Source of the DNA: Larix sibirica
Taxonomy: Eukaryota > Streptophyta > Pinopsida > Pinales > Pinaceae
Direction: 5' to 3'
Length of the DNA stretch: 10,188 bases
Assembly (NCBI GenBank): GCA_004151065.3
Contig: NWUY0303874758.1
Location: 1 to 10,188, forward strand
Shown piece by piece: positions 1 to 8,064 of this stretch (positions within the stretch are counted from its first letter, which is position 1; every line of letters starts with the position of its first letter). The position numbers and the translations under genes were made by a program. The notes beneath the pieces are model-generated. The model made no database searches. It saw only the letters and a program-made list of their open reading frames with translations, and had not been told where the DNA came from.

Positions 1-78
1 CATTCCGAAGTTACATATACATCAACATGATGGGGATAACAACAAGATAGCGACTAATTCTATTGGAGTATCCCACAT

Positions 79-720
79 ATGAATCCTTTGGAACTAAATA
101 ACCAGTCTCTCACATTATTTTCCCCGGAATACAACCTCACTCCTTTGAGGATAAAACTTCATGGCATCTCTTTCCGAAGATTGATCACATGTTCAAATTT
201 GATGTCTCTGATCCCCCAAGTAGTGTTACCCAAATGGAACACTATTTTTTCGTCCATGGAATAAAGGATGACCCATAGAAGTTAAAATTTGGGGCTTAAT
301 ATTTAAATTTCAAAAGATGGAAATGGTGAAAATGGTACCAAAAATCTTATCATTGTAATGTCCCTTGGATCCTATTTGTGAATATCCTTCATGATGTTTT
401 TACCATGGCATTCACTACTTGGGAAGGTTTATCAAACTATACTAGCATTGTTCTAGACTATATTAGAGCATTTGAGAAATTGGAAATCCACACATAACGC
501 CTCTCTAATTCCTTTTCCAGAAGGTTTCATCATTGGCCTCAAGGAGGCAATTCGCACACATGTCCTTATGCAACGACCCTCCACTTGGTTGGAATCTTGT
601 GATGGTGATCAAGAAGATGATATAGTGATCAATTCCCAACCCAAGCGCCCTTCATTTTCCACTCGCATAGTATCTCCCATGGCTCCTACTCCCAACAAAT
701 CCACCACTTAGCAATAATGA
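79..720 (+). pseudogene. gag (capsid-like) remnant of the Ty3/gypsy element
   Basis: Gag forms the retrotransposon particle. Frame 3 from about 165 reads FPKIDHMFKFDVSDP followed by VTQMEHYF and a VHGIKDD stretch, the usual start of a plant Ty3/gypsy gag domain. The tryptophan-rich WKWYQK block and an IRAFEKLE stretch follow as expected. In-frame stops interrupt it just after the DDP residues, at 'GA*YLNF' and after the EIHT residues. Around 505 the frame shifts to 1, giving FIIGLKEAIRTHVLMQRP, the family's typical end of the gag domain, and then an acidic tail. The frame-1 stretch from 79 to 165 includes an RIKLH segment that probably belongs to the same protein before an indel. It cannot make a full product. 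Confidence 0.88.
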
Positions 721-955
721 ATCCACAAGTTGACTCGGATGCCATGGTTGAGCATCAACACCAAAGCCATTGCTACAACTTTGATAAAAAAAATATTTAT
801 GAGGGAATAAATGAAAATAATAGAAATGATTTCAAATTCAGGCATCCCCACATAGTCCCTTGGAGGACACCATAATGGAGGGTCTATCAAAACCTAATGT
901 GGAGGATAATATGGCCCCTTTGGAAGATATGCCCAATATGCCAATACAAAAGTAG
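721..955 (+). pseudogene. gag zinc-knuckle and linker remnant
   Basis: This joins the gag tail to the protease. Near 773 it reads CYNFDKK, which sits where plant Ty3/gypsy gags have the start of a CCHC zinc knuckle (C-Y-N-C-D). The second cysteine has become phenylalanine, a one-base change, and no clear His/Cys follows, so the RNA-binding knuckle is lost. A stretch of acidic codons then leads to an in-frame TAG at 953-955. The knuckle identification rests on position and a short motif. Confidence 0.6.
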
Positions 956-1500
956 GAACCCCAAATATCACTCCATGTCTTATCTGATTTCTCCACATCT
1001 TAGACATTATAATTGATTAGCTACATCAAGAATTGGAACTTCATTGTATTAATTGACAATGGCAGGACCCATAATTTCATTTGTTAGTGAGCAGCTAAAG
1101 ACACCCATTGCTATATTCTCCCTATACCCAATTTTGAAATTCTGATAGAAAATAGGAGTATGATGAAATGTTGTGTTCATTCTGGAATATGAAACTCCAA
1201 ATGGGTGACCAACATCTCAAAACACATATGTTTTCTATTAACATGGGTGGTTGTGATATAGTTATGGGGTTGAATGGCTAAGGGATTTGGGTCCTATCAC
1301 CATGGATTTCAATACACACTCTCTTGTATCTACTCACGCTAGACACACACATCTCCTCAACAAACATAACTCTAGTTCTCTTGAAATGATCACCTCCCAC
1401 AATATGGATAATGTATTTAAGAAAGGCCACTCAGATGCCATTGTTCAGTTCAATGCTATCCAAGTCATGGAAGCAACCACACCAGAACATTCACCCTAAC
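956..1500 (+). pseudogene. Retropepsin-type aspartic protease remnant plus protease-RT linker
   Basis: The protease would cut the Gag-Pol polyprotein. Frame 2 shows EPQISLHVLSDFS and then LIDNGRTHNFI (about 1049-1081). In the family the active site reads D-S-G-S/T; here the Asp (1055-1057) remains but the following Ser is Asn. Two adjacent stops follow, then a stretch ending NRSMMKCCVH. The frame changes to 1 near 1192 (KLQMGDQHLKTHMF and GGCDIVMG), the second half of the protease, and to 3 near 1287 (LGPITMDF). The last 60 codons, including EMITSHNMDNVFKKGH, are the linker leading to RT and stop at 1497-1499. Domain identity is secure; the product is not functional. Confidence 0.88.
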
Positions 1501-2240
1501 TTTCAACAAGTTCTCTCCTAGTATCGATAGATTTTTCAGGAACCAAAGGTTTTACCCCCATCCCATGTGGACCATGACCATGGTATTCCTTTAATCCCAG
1601 GTACTCAATCTCCCAATGTACACCCTTATCATCACCCTTTTGCACAACAAAATGAAATTGAAAAAATAATTCAAGAAATTATTAGAGGATAACATCATTC
1701 ATCCTAGCATAGGATCTTATTTATCGACGATGCTTATGTTCCTAAAAAAGGAAGGCACTTGGTGCATGTGTCCTAAATTTTAGGCTCTCAACAAATTAAC
1801 CATCAAAGATGAATTTTCCATTCTTGTCATTCATGATCTCTTAGATGAGTTGCCTTGATCCAAATTCTTCGCCAAACACAACCTTCGCTTGAGATGCTAT
1901 AAAATTCGAATGGAAGAGGTCGATATACCCAAGACAACCTTCAACACTCATTAGTCATGCCCTTTGGCCTATGCAATGCCCCATCCACATTTTAGATCTT
2001 CATGAATAAGATCTTGCACCCTTTCCTTTTCCATTATATCATGGTTTTCTTTTATGATATCTTGGTATCTTGGTACTTCAAGCATGTCTTTCACCTTGCA
2101 ATTATTACAGGATCACCAATTATTTGTGAAATGCTCCAAATGTTATTTTGGGGTTACTGAGGTTGAATATTTGGCGCATATTGTGAGTCAAGATGGTTTA
2201 CATGTTGACCCCAAGAAAGTGGAAGCTATGCAAAACTAGC
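1501..2240 (+). pseudogene. Reverse transcriptase remnant with damaged catalytic residues
   Basis: RT copies the element RNA into DNA. The entry LPPSHVDHDHGIPLIPG in frame 1 is followed by NEIEKIIQEII, then frame 2 (MFLKKEGTW, LNKLTIKDEF), frame 1 (LVMPFGLCNAPSTF) and frame 2 (QLFVKCSKCYFGVTEVEYL). Two catalytic positions are altered. The motif-A aspartate is Asn (KHNL, 1880-1882). The first Asp of the F-F-D-D box is Tyr (FFYDIL, 2053-2055). Several codons expected before LVMPFGL are missing around 1950, with a frame change there. A TAG at 1993-1995 stands where the family usually has Gln, a one-base C-to-T change. The enzyme must be dead. Confidence 0.92.
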
Positions 2241-2241
2241 C

Positions 2242-2937
2242 CCACCCAAAAATATTAAGAGTTTGAGAGGATTTCTCATACTTACTTACTACTACTGTAA
2301 ATTTGTGCAAAATTATGGGAATATTGTAGATCCTCTTACATCATTGCTAAAAAGGAATGATTTCCTCTGGAATTAGGAAGAGAAGTAATCCTTCTCTTCC
2401 CTAAAGGATTCTATGTGCACTATGCCTATATTAGCCATGTCCAATTTCACTAAGACTTTCATATTAGAATGTGATGCCTCTGTCCATGGCTTGGGAGCAG
2501 TATTACTGGAGGACATATGCCCATTGTCCTTCACTAGTAAGAAACTCTATGAGAGGAACATAGGAAATTCCGCCCATGTAAAGGAAATGATGGATATCGT
2601 TCATTCCAATGAGACATGGTGACCATATTTAATCAGAAGGAATTTACAGATCAAGATAGATGGCCATAGTCTCAAATATTTCTTAGAACAATAGCTTTCC
2701 CCACAGGAAAAACATAAATGGGTCACTAAGATTTTGGATTATGATTATGAAATCATATATAACAAGGGTTGTGACAATGTGGTGGTGGATTCTTTGTCTT
2801 ATCAATTTGAGGAGGACAGTTCCCCCTTTGCATTATCCTTACCAATTCCAAGGTGGTTTGAAAAAAAACGTCAGGAATGGTTGGCCCATGACAAAATACG
2901 ACACTTTACCTTGCATCTCATGACATGCATTAGATAA
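2242..2937 (+). pseudogene. RT connection and RNase H remnant, 3' end of the recognisable pol
   Basis: Frame 1 stays readable for almost 700 bases with only four stops before the end. It covers the RT thumb/connection (PPKNIKSLRGFLILTYYY, KFVQNYG) and RNase H (FILECDASVHGLGAVL, KEMMDIVHSNETW, IDGHSLKYFLEQ, KWVTKILDYDYEIIY). RNase H would degrade the RNA strand of the hybrid. The Asp residues of DAS, of IDGHSL and of VDSLS are all kept, so this domain is better preserved than RT. A tail ending near RQEWLAHDK is the usual spacer before integrase. After it the frame meets a TAA (about 2935-2937) and the similarity ends. I saw no zinc-binding HHCC or DDE integrase motif downstream. Confidence 0.9.
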
Positions 2938-3142
2938 ATTCTTTTACAAAGAAAATCAAGAGTTTTAGTTAGTTAATCATATATGAATATTGGAGAGGGG
3001 AATAGACACTCGTGAGTGACCTGGTTATTTGGTGTCATTTCTAGTATTTTCTCATTCCTATCCTAACTACATAGAACCATGATGTTTGTCTTGTTTGATG
3101 TTCACACTACAGTTCCCTATATATAAAAGAAGCATGTATGTT

Positions 3143-3212
3143 GTTGTTAGGTTATGTGATACACATGAAAGGAAGGTGTTGTTTGGTGATGTGATACTCA
3201 TGAAATGAAGGG
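3143..3212. repeat. Two-copy tandem duplication, about 35 bp
   Basis: The segment around TGTGATACACATGAAAGGAAGG is followed 35 bases later by TGTGATACTCATGAAATGAAGG, with the preceding GTTATG/GGTGATG context also alike. The copies are imperfect, so the duplication is not recent. No function is suggested. Confidence 0.7.
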
Positions 3213-3997
3213 AACTAATTTTTTTATTTAAAGTTTGTTTGATTTGAAGGTATCATGGCTTACCTACCTACAATTTCTTTGGTGAAAGGGGATCCCATTT
3301 TGTATCGAATCAAAGGCTTACGATTGATGAAGGGAAACTAAGGTGAAAATAGTGAAAAATGAGTGAGATGGATGAGACCCATTTTGATATAGGTAGGGGT
3401 AGATCCTATAACTTGATCAACTAAACCTTAGGATCGCGATGCAAGTGGAGTGAAGACCCCATCACTTGAACAATTGCACCTTAATTTTGTAAATCAAAAA
3501 CTAATTAAACTATTGCATACTAGAACTCATACATTCCCAATGTTACGAAATTATGAAAGAAATGAAATTAATCTCAATGAATATCATCCCAACCCAAGAA
3601 GATGACCCTACCCTAAAATGCATGATGAAAGTTTAAGGGACATAGATATCACTTACATAGTTACCAAATGTATGGGATGAGGGGCCATAATAGATAGAAA
3701 CTAAGGGGAAGGGATAAATATAAGTAAAGGAGTTGATGTCCTATTAACCACCCATAATGAATGAACAAATGGTAGTTATGAAATTTATTGCAACAATTAA
3801 TTATAAAATTGAGTTGAAGAGTGAATCTCTATGGTTATATATTGGATGATATAACTAACATAAAATCATTTATATGCGTGGGGTGATTTCCTATCATCAT
3901 ACGTTAGGCGTGGTCAATGATTAAGACTCAAAGTACAACCTTGGTAAGATAGATTGATGTATGTGTTGCAATGAAAGGGTGGATGAGACCTTCGAAG

Positions 3998-4015
3998 ATA
4001 GTAGTGCACTACTAT
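3998..4015. repeat. 18-bp perfect palindrome
   Basis: ATAGTAGTGCACTACTAT equals its own reverse complement. It has no spacer, so it is a DNA palindrome rather than a good RNA hairpin. It sits in otherwise featureless sequence; no associated gene or promoter is visible. Confidence 0.75.
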
Positions 4016-4322
4016 AGTTCCTTGGATCCATATCCTAAATAAAAGTTATTGCATGGTCTTGCTAATGGATGTGAAGGGTTCGTTATACCTACACCTACTT
4101 TCAATACACAAATACTTCTCCTTCCCAAATAATGCTTCTTATTTCGCCATATTTTTTGTGATATGGGGATCTAGAGGTTAGTGTGAATGAACTAATAGGT
4201 TCATTTCCCATTATAAATTGGTGGTAGCGGGAGGGGAATATAGGATTTCCACCCTAAAATACTATGGACTATATGGGAATAGCATACAAATCCAAGATGT
4301 CCTATCCAATATGTATGGATCG

Positions 4323-5148
4323 AAGGTGTCTTCCCTAGTATGTTTTTGAATATGCCTTACCTATGGCTTTGAATATTTATTGCCATATCACTACATATTG
4401 TTCCTTACCCAACCCCTATTTGATTTGAAAGAGATTGGAATTTACTTTTGAGAAACCCATGCTAAAACCATAATATAATTATAATATAAAGTAATATCTA
4501 TCTTTTCCAAGACAATATTTTTAAATGGAATAGGGTCCTGACTCAAACCATTTCCATAGTTTGAGTTTGGAGAATATTCCTTTTACTTCCCCCAACCATG
4601 GTATCTATCTAGCCCCACATACCCTAAAGGCATTTCCAATTCAAGGGGTAAGAAACTGTAACAAATAGTTGAAGGGAAATAGCTTAAATGGTGATGAGGT
4701 AAGTTTGGCACTCTCCTCACTTTAGGTTGGAATCCTATATGAGGCTTTTACTTGTTGTGATAAGGATAGAAGGGTAGGTGTTCCCTTTGAGTGGGGACCC
4801 TATCTTGGGTGTGTATTCAAATGTATTGACCCTTCTTAAGTCATGATTTATTTGCATATCTGACTTGTGAGTTATTGGACATACTCTTGGATTATAGTAT
4901 TAACCAATAGTGTTCAAAAAAAACAAATTGTAACAAACATAAACATAAACACCATGCATTTCTCTATTATAACCATTCATCAATTATGAGTGTTACTCCA
5001 ACTTAATGAGATACACACATAAATCAATAATATTGAATTACATGCATAAATCTATAATACTGACATATGTGGCTAAATTAATCTATGTTACATAGTGGGA
5101 TAATCACTTGAATTACTGAGTTGTGTTTCCAACCCATGTTCAACCCAT
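4323..5148. other. CpG-free segment of about 825 bp
   Basis: Reading every base, I found no CG dinucleotide between the CG at 4321-4322 and the one at 5149-5150, although C and G are each common. This is expected of long-methylated plant DNA in which methyl-C has turned to T. It contains no gene I can support. Confidence 0.8.
5018..5071. repeat. Two-copy tandem duplication, 27 bp
   Basis: CATAAATCAATAATATTGA at 5018 recurs 27 bases later as CATAAATCTATAATACTGA. The copies are AT-rich and imperfect. Replication slippage is the simplest source. Confidence 0.65.
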
Positions 5149-5577
5149 CGATATGTAGTAGTAGCACTAGTAAGGAATGGGTAAACACACTGGAAAAGTA
5201 TCACGTGGGAGGGGTAATTATCGTGTGTGGCTATGGAATTAGATGCTTCATCTGGATCTTGAACAAATGGGTCGAGTGGGGTTTGGTCTTGTAGGGTATT
5301 AATCCAAAGTAATAGGTCCCCTCCATTTTACCCTAGTGTAGATTATAGTTATAGCATGTGAGGGTGGAACTATTTGTTTTCAGATGGATGTGAGATGGGA
5401 ATCACATGTGAGGATGGTCACCCACTAAATTTATGCATTATCTTCATGTACTTTAAATTAATATTCCCCAACATCCCAATCCTTGGATTTCATGAAAATA
5501 AAGAAGGTGATTGGGGAAGGAAGTAACCACCCCATGACCCATTAAAACGAAAACGAAGGAACAAGACTTTAACACCC

Positions 5578-5803
5578 TATTAGTGAAGAACATACCATAC
5601 CCCTAAAACAAGTTTCTAGTCATTCATTCTCTTTATGAGTTCCTCTCAAATTCTATTTATCTACCTCCACTATGGCATGTTACAGAAAATTATTAGTGAA
5701 GAACATACCATACCTCTCAAACAAGCTTCTAGTCATTCATACTCATTATTAATTCCTCTCAAATTCTACTTATCTACCTCCACCATGGAATGTTACATAA
5801 AGT
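5578..5803. repeat. Two-copy tandem duplication, about 113 bp
   Basis: The unit starting TATTAGTGAAGAACATACCA at 5578 is repeated from 5691 with the same start. Both units continue through TTCTAGTCATTCAT, CCTCTCAAATTCTA and CTACCTCCAC to ATGG..TGTTACA. They differ at scattered bases and by about one base in length. They abut directly, so this is a local tandem duplication, older than any polymorphism. No reading frame runs through either copy. Confidence 0.88.
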
Positions 5804-6340
5804 TGTAAACAAAAGGAAGCTTTGTGGGGGAATGAATGACCCTTCCCCTATTTATGGCACATGGAGTTTGAACCATGGCCCACACCCCAGTTAGGTTCGG
5901 AAGGAAGGGGAGTTGAATGAATGTTAGGGTTTGGCTCTCTAATGGGTCTATATGTAATAAGGAAAGTTGTAAGTAAAGGGTCATTAATATCTCGCTTACC
6001 TATGTATGGGGAAACCAATACCACAATCACTAGGGGGTATTGCCTCATACCACAAGAATTTACCTTGGATATCATTCCTTTATTGTTAACATCTTTGATC
6101 CTAGATGTGAGTTACATGTGTGACTCTAGGTAGGATATTTAGCTATGGGGGCTCTAGTAGGTAATGATCTACATGCATTATTTCTAATTCGACATTATCT
6201 AAAAGTAGAAGCTCAAACAACATAGTTGGTTTCATTTATTAAGGTAGGTAGGTTTTTCGGGGTGCTAAGTAAAGGCAGGTATCCAATCCCACATGTTGGA
6301 GTAGCAAGGTGTGTGTCCCACAATGTATTGACCTGAAGTG
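5804..6340. other. Non-coding stretch between tandem repeats
   Basis: Short open frames occur on both strands here (for example 5921-6133 on + and 5848-6075 on -), but they overlap each other and show no domain or motif I recognise. I see no RNA gene, hairpin array or transposon terminus in it. Confidence 0.55.
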
Positions 6341-6440
6341 ATAGGATTATTGTGAGTTAAAGCTCAACTTGAATAGATAGGGTTGCTAAGAGTTAAAACT
6401 CCATTAAAAGTGGTATTGAATGTTCAAGCTCCAATAGAAT
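6341..6440. repeat. Degenerate 36-bp tandem repeat, two and a part copies
   Basis: Units starting ATAGGATTATTGTGAGTTAA (6341) and ATAGGGTTGCTAAGAGTTAA (6377) lie exactly 36 bases apart and match at about two thirds of positions by eye. A weaker third copy with GTTCAAGCTCCA follows from about 6413. It is an old slippage product with no coding content. Confidence 0.6.
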
Positions 6441-6788
6441 AGAAGTTGTGGGTTTAATTAATGTAAATATGGTTAATCAAGGAAATCTCGACAAGGTGGA
6501 ACAACAAGGTATAAGCCCCCAATTCTCTTTCTCTTCTACATTCTCTAGAATTCCTAGTATGATATGGGAAACCTTTCCCTAGCCTACATGCTTACCATGT
6601 GCTATGGAGCACAACTCTGTAGCCTACATGCTTACCCTAGCATATTACTAAGAGAACACACATGCAATCATTTCCTCTAGATAGAATATTGACATGCATG
6701 GCTAACTAAATTCCTACCCTAGCATATTACTACGAGAATACACATGCAATCTTTTATTCTCAATACAATATTGACATGTGTGTCTATA

Positions 6789-6814
6789 GTACCATCACTC
6801 GTAGTGAGCGGTAC
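6789..6814. repeat. Imperfect hairpin inside the 148-bp repeat, copy 1
   Basis: GTACC-A-TCACT-CGT-AGTGA-GC-GGTAC can fold as two 5-bp stems separated by a small bulge, with a 3-base loop. The equivalent site in the other copy is at 6937-6960. Confidence 0.55.
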
Positions 6815-6936
6815 CATGGGGTGCTATGCATGCTTGGTGTTATTGTAATGGCATTGGGGCACGAAGGTGTGGTATTACTTTGATAATACACATGTAAGAT
6901 TTTACTCTTGATCAATATTGGCTTGTATGTCTACTT

Positions 6937-6960
6937 TACCATCACTAGTAGTGAGTGGTA
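6937..6960. repeat. Imperfect hairpin inside the 148-bp repeat, copy 2
   Basis: TACC-A-TCACT-AGT-AGTGA-GT-GGTA keeps the inner 5-bp stem and four outer pairs of the 6789-6814 hairpin. The differences from that copy fall in the loop, in the bulge and at the outermost outer-stem base. Confidence 0.55.
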
Positions 6961-7058
6961 CCATGGGGTGGTATGCATACTTAATGTTCTTGTAATGATA
7001 TTGGTGCACTAAGGTGTGGTATGCATATGGTAGTAGGGAATATGCTAAGGAGTGTGCT

Positions 7059-8059
7059 ATGGATCTAATGCTACTATTGGGGTGGGAACTAGCCTCCCCA
7101 ACCATGGTTGCAAATCCACTTAAGCGAAATAGTAAAAGAAGAAACCCCTTTCATATTACGAGGGAAGAAGCCAATCGTAAATCATCACTTCCACAAATAT
7201 CACAACTATATAGCAGGGGTGCGAGGTTGAAGAGTATGAGATGAGTCATGCACAAAAAAGGAAGGGAGACAAATGCAAGGCCCTTGAAATGGGCACGTAG
7301 AGTTGTGGGTATCCATATATGAGGCTTGTACTCTCTGGCTTTGCTACGATGAAGGATTTTTTCGCCCTTTTTTGGCCCTCCCCCAATCCTTATACAACAT
7401 ATAATAGGATGCTTTCTTTCTTATCTCCCGTGCAAGAAAAGATTGTGGGGAAAATCCAAAATACTGGAGCCCTGTAATGTAATGAACCGTATCAATTAGA
7501 AGTTTGAATTCCTTGCCACTCTTTAACTTATTTAATCCATGGCAGGATATTTTCTAGAGGTTTAAATCCTTGAAGAAACCTTAGCCGAGCTGCAGGCAGA
7601 AATAAAAATGATGAAGAGTGACGCAAAGTCTTCCCTTTCTATACCAAGAAGACCTGACTAAGGTAACGTAAGAGGTCAAAGAGTCTCACATCGTTTTTCG
7701 ACATGAGGTCATTTCCTTGTAGTTTTGAGTTGCGGAGAAAAGACAGATAACAAGTTATTTCAAGAGATGCTTTATGAAGGCCAAGGTCTTGGAGGAGAAT
7801 GCCAACGGATTATAAGTCCCAGGCCAAAGGATTGCAAGTGCCATTATGACTGATAAAAGAAAGTGTTTGTTGGATTGGGTTATCTTGGAGGCGAAGTGGA
7901 GCTATGACTGAGAAAAGAACCGCTTTGTTGGAACGGTTATATTCGAGGAAAAATAGGGCTAGGAGAATGTTCAGTTGTATGGAAAGTAACTTCTCAGAAG
8001 AGGCTCCAATCGCCTAGGATGATCCCAGACTTAACCTAGAAACAAGAACCCAAAAATGA
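7059..8059 (+). pseudogene. Coding-like relic of an unrecognised protein, partly helical
   Basis: I do not recognise the family. Coding character moves between + frames. Frame 3 from an ATG at 7059 reads MDLMLLLGWELASP and later KWARRVVGIHI, with TGA at 7242-7244 and 7320-7322. Frame 2 from about 7331 gives GFATMKDFFALFWPSPNP and LSFLSPVQEKIVGKIQ. Frame 3 from about 7572 gives EETLAELQAEIKMMKSDAKS, a helical, coiled-coil-like stretch. Frame 1 from 7651 gives AEKRQITSYFKRC and AKVLEENANG. Frame 2 from 7904 gives MTEKRTALLERLYSRKNRAR and a final TGA at 8057-8059. CpGs are far commoner here than to the left: thirteen between 7586 and 8077. An AATAAA overlaps the stop. Introns could explain some frame changes, but in-frame stops favour a pseudogene. 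It could also be a fragment of an unfamiliar transposon. Confidence 0.5.
7840..7960 (+). repeat. Internal duplication (58-bp spacing) in the coding-like relic
   Basis: TATGACTGATAAAAGAA at 7845 recurs at 7903 as TATGACTGAGAAAAGAA, and both continue into similar TTTGTTGGA and TTATnTT sequences. In translation, MTDKRKCLLD (frame 1) and MTEKRTALLE (frame 2) match. The spacing is not a multiple of three, so at least one indel came after or with the duplication. A roughly 20-residue helical repeat in the original protein is plausible. Confidence 0.6.
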
Positions 8060-8064
8060 ATAAA
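8059..8064 (+). promoter_or_regulatory. AATAAA, candidate polyadenylation signal at the relic's stop codon
   Basis: AATAAA begins on the last base of the TGA stop. A second AATAAA lies at 8160-8165, about 100 bases downstream, which is a more usual 3' UTR distance. Plant poly(A) signals are loose and this hexamer is common by chance in AT-rich DNA, so it supports the gene end only weakly. Confidence 0.3.

Larger units (their letters stand above)
79..2937 (+). mobile_element. Decayed Ty3/gypsy LTR retrotransposon, gag-pol region without integrase or LTRs
   Basis: The domains occur in Ty3/gypsy order on the + strand: gag, zinc-knuckle linker, aspartic protease, reverse transcriptase, RNase H. 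An intact element of this type encodes a particle protein and the enzymes that copy its RNA into DNA and integrate it. Here the frame changes repeatedly: frame 3 then 1 in gag, 2 then 1 then 3 in the protease and its linker, 1-2-1-2-1 through RT and RNase H. There are many in-frame TAG, TGA and TAA codons. Similarity ends near 2937, where integrase should follow after a short spacer; the next 300 bases show none. I saw no LTR pair, tRNA-complementary primer site or polypurine tract. Ty3/gypsy is clear from domain order and motifs; the lineage is not resolved by eye. Confidence 0.93.
2938..5577. other. Non-coding intergenic stretch, no recognisable gene
   Basis: Reading both strands, I found no open frame with recognisable domain content, no tRNA or rRNA signature and no LTR. 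The frame around 3959-4130 on the + strand is open for some tens of codons but has no family match I can name. Only small structures stand out: a 35-bp duplication, an 18-bp palindrome, a 27-bp duplication and a CpG-free segment, listed separately. It may be much older transposon debris beyond visual recognition. Confidence 0.6.
6581..7030. repeat. Nested tandem-duplication cluster (40, 82 and 148-bp spacings)
   Basis: AGCCTACATGCTTACC occurs at 6581 and 6621. TACCCTAGCATATTACTA at 6633 recurs at 6715 with one change. The block beginning ACACATG, followed by a pyrimidine-rich spacer and AATATTG, appears three times (about 6657, 6739 and 6887). The last two copies extend into a 148-bp unit that includes TGGTACCATGGGGTG-like sequence in the second copy and ends in AAGGTGTGGTAT in both (6863-6875 and 7010-7022). 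The layered spacings show successive duplications of overlapping pieces. The last unit ends just before the coding-like island. Confidence 0.85.

Noticed and set aside
708-890. Minus-strand open frame over the gag-protease linker
   Set aside because: It lies antisense to the gag-pol relic and has no motif of its own.
2741-2923. + strand open frame of 60 codons
   Set aside because: It overlaps the RNase H tail in another frame, and the frame-1 reading matches the family.
1-3300. LTR pair, primer-binding site and polypurine tract of the retroelement
   Set aside because: Looked for long direct repeats flanking gag-pol and for tRNA-complementary sequence and found neither. The 5' end may lie outside the window and the 3' end is missing.
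4186-4205. AATGAAC-TAATAG-GTTCATT hairpin as a terminator or RNA structure
   Set aside because: Seven weak pairs with no gene upstream. Rho-independent terminators do not apply to plant nuclear DNA.
5202-5207. CACGTG G-box as a promoter element
   Set aside because: A single hexamer with no gene downstream; common by chance.
5848-6133. Overlapping open frames on both strands
   Set aside because: Short, mutually antisense and without recognisable domains; expected by chance in sequence with few stops.
6902-7105. Minus-strand open frame of 67 codons
   Set aside because: It crosses the end of the tandem-repeat cluster into the island and shows no protein-like features.
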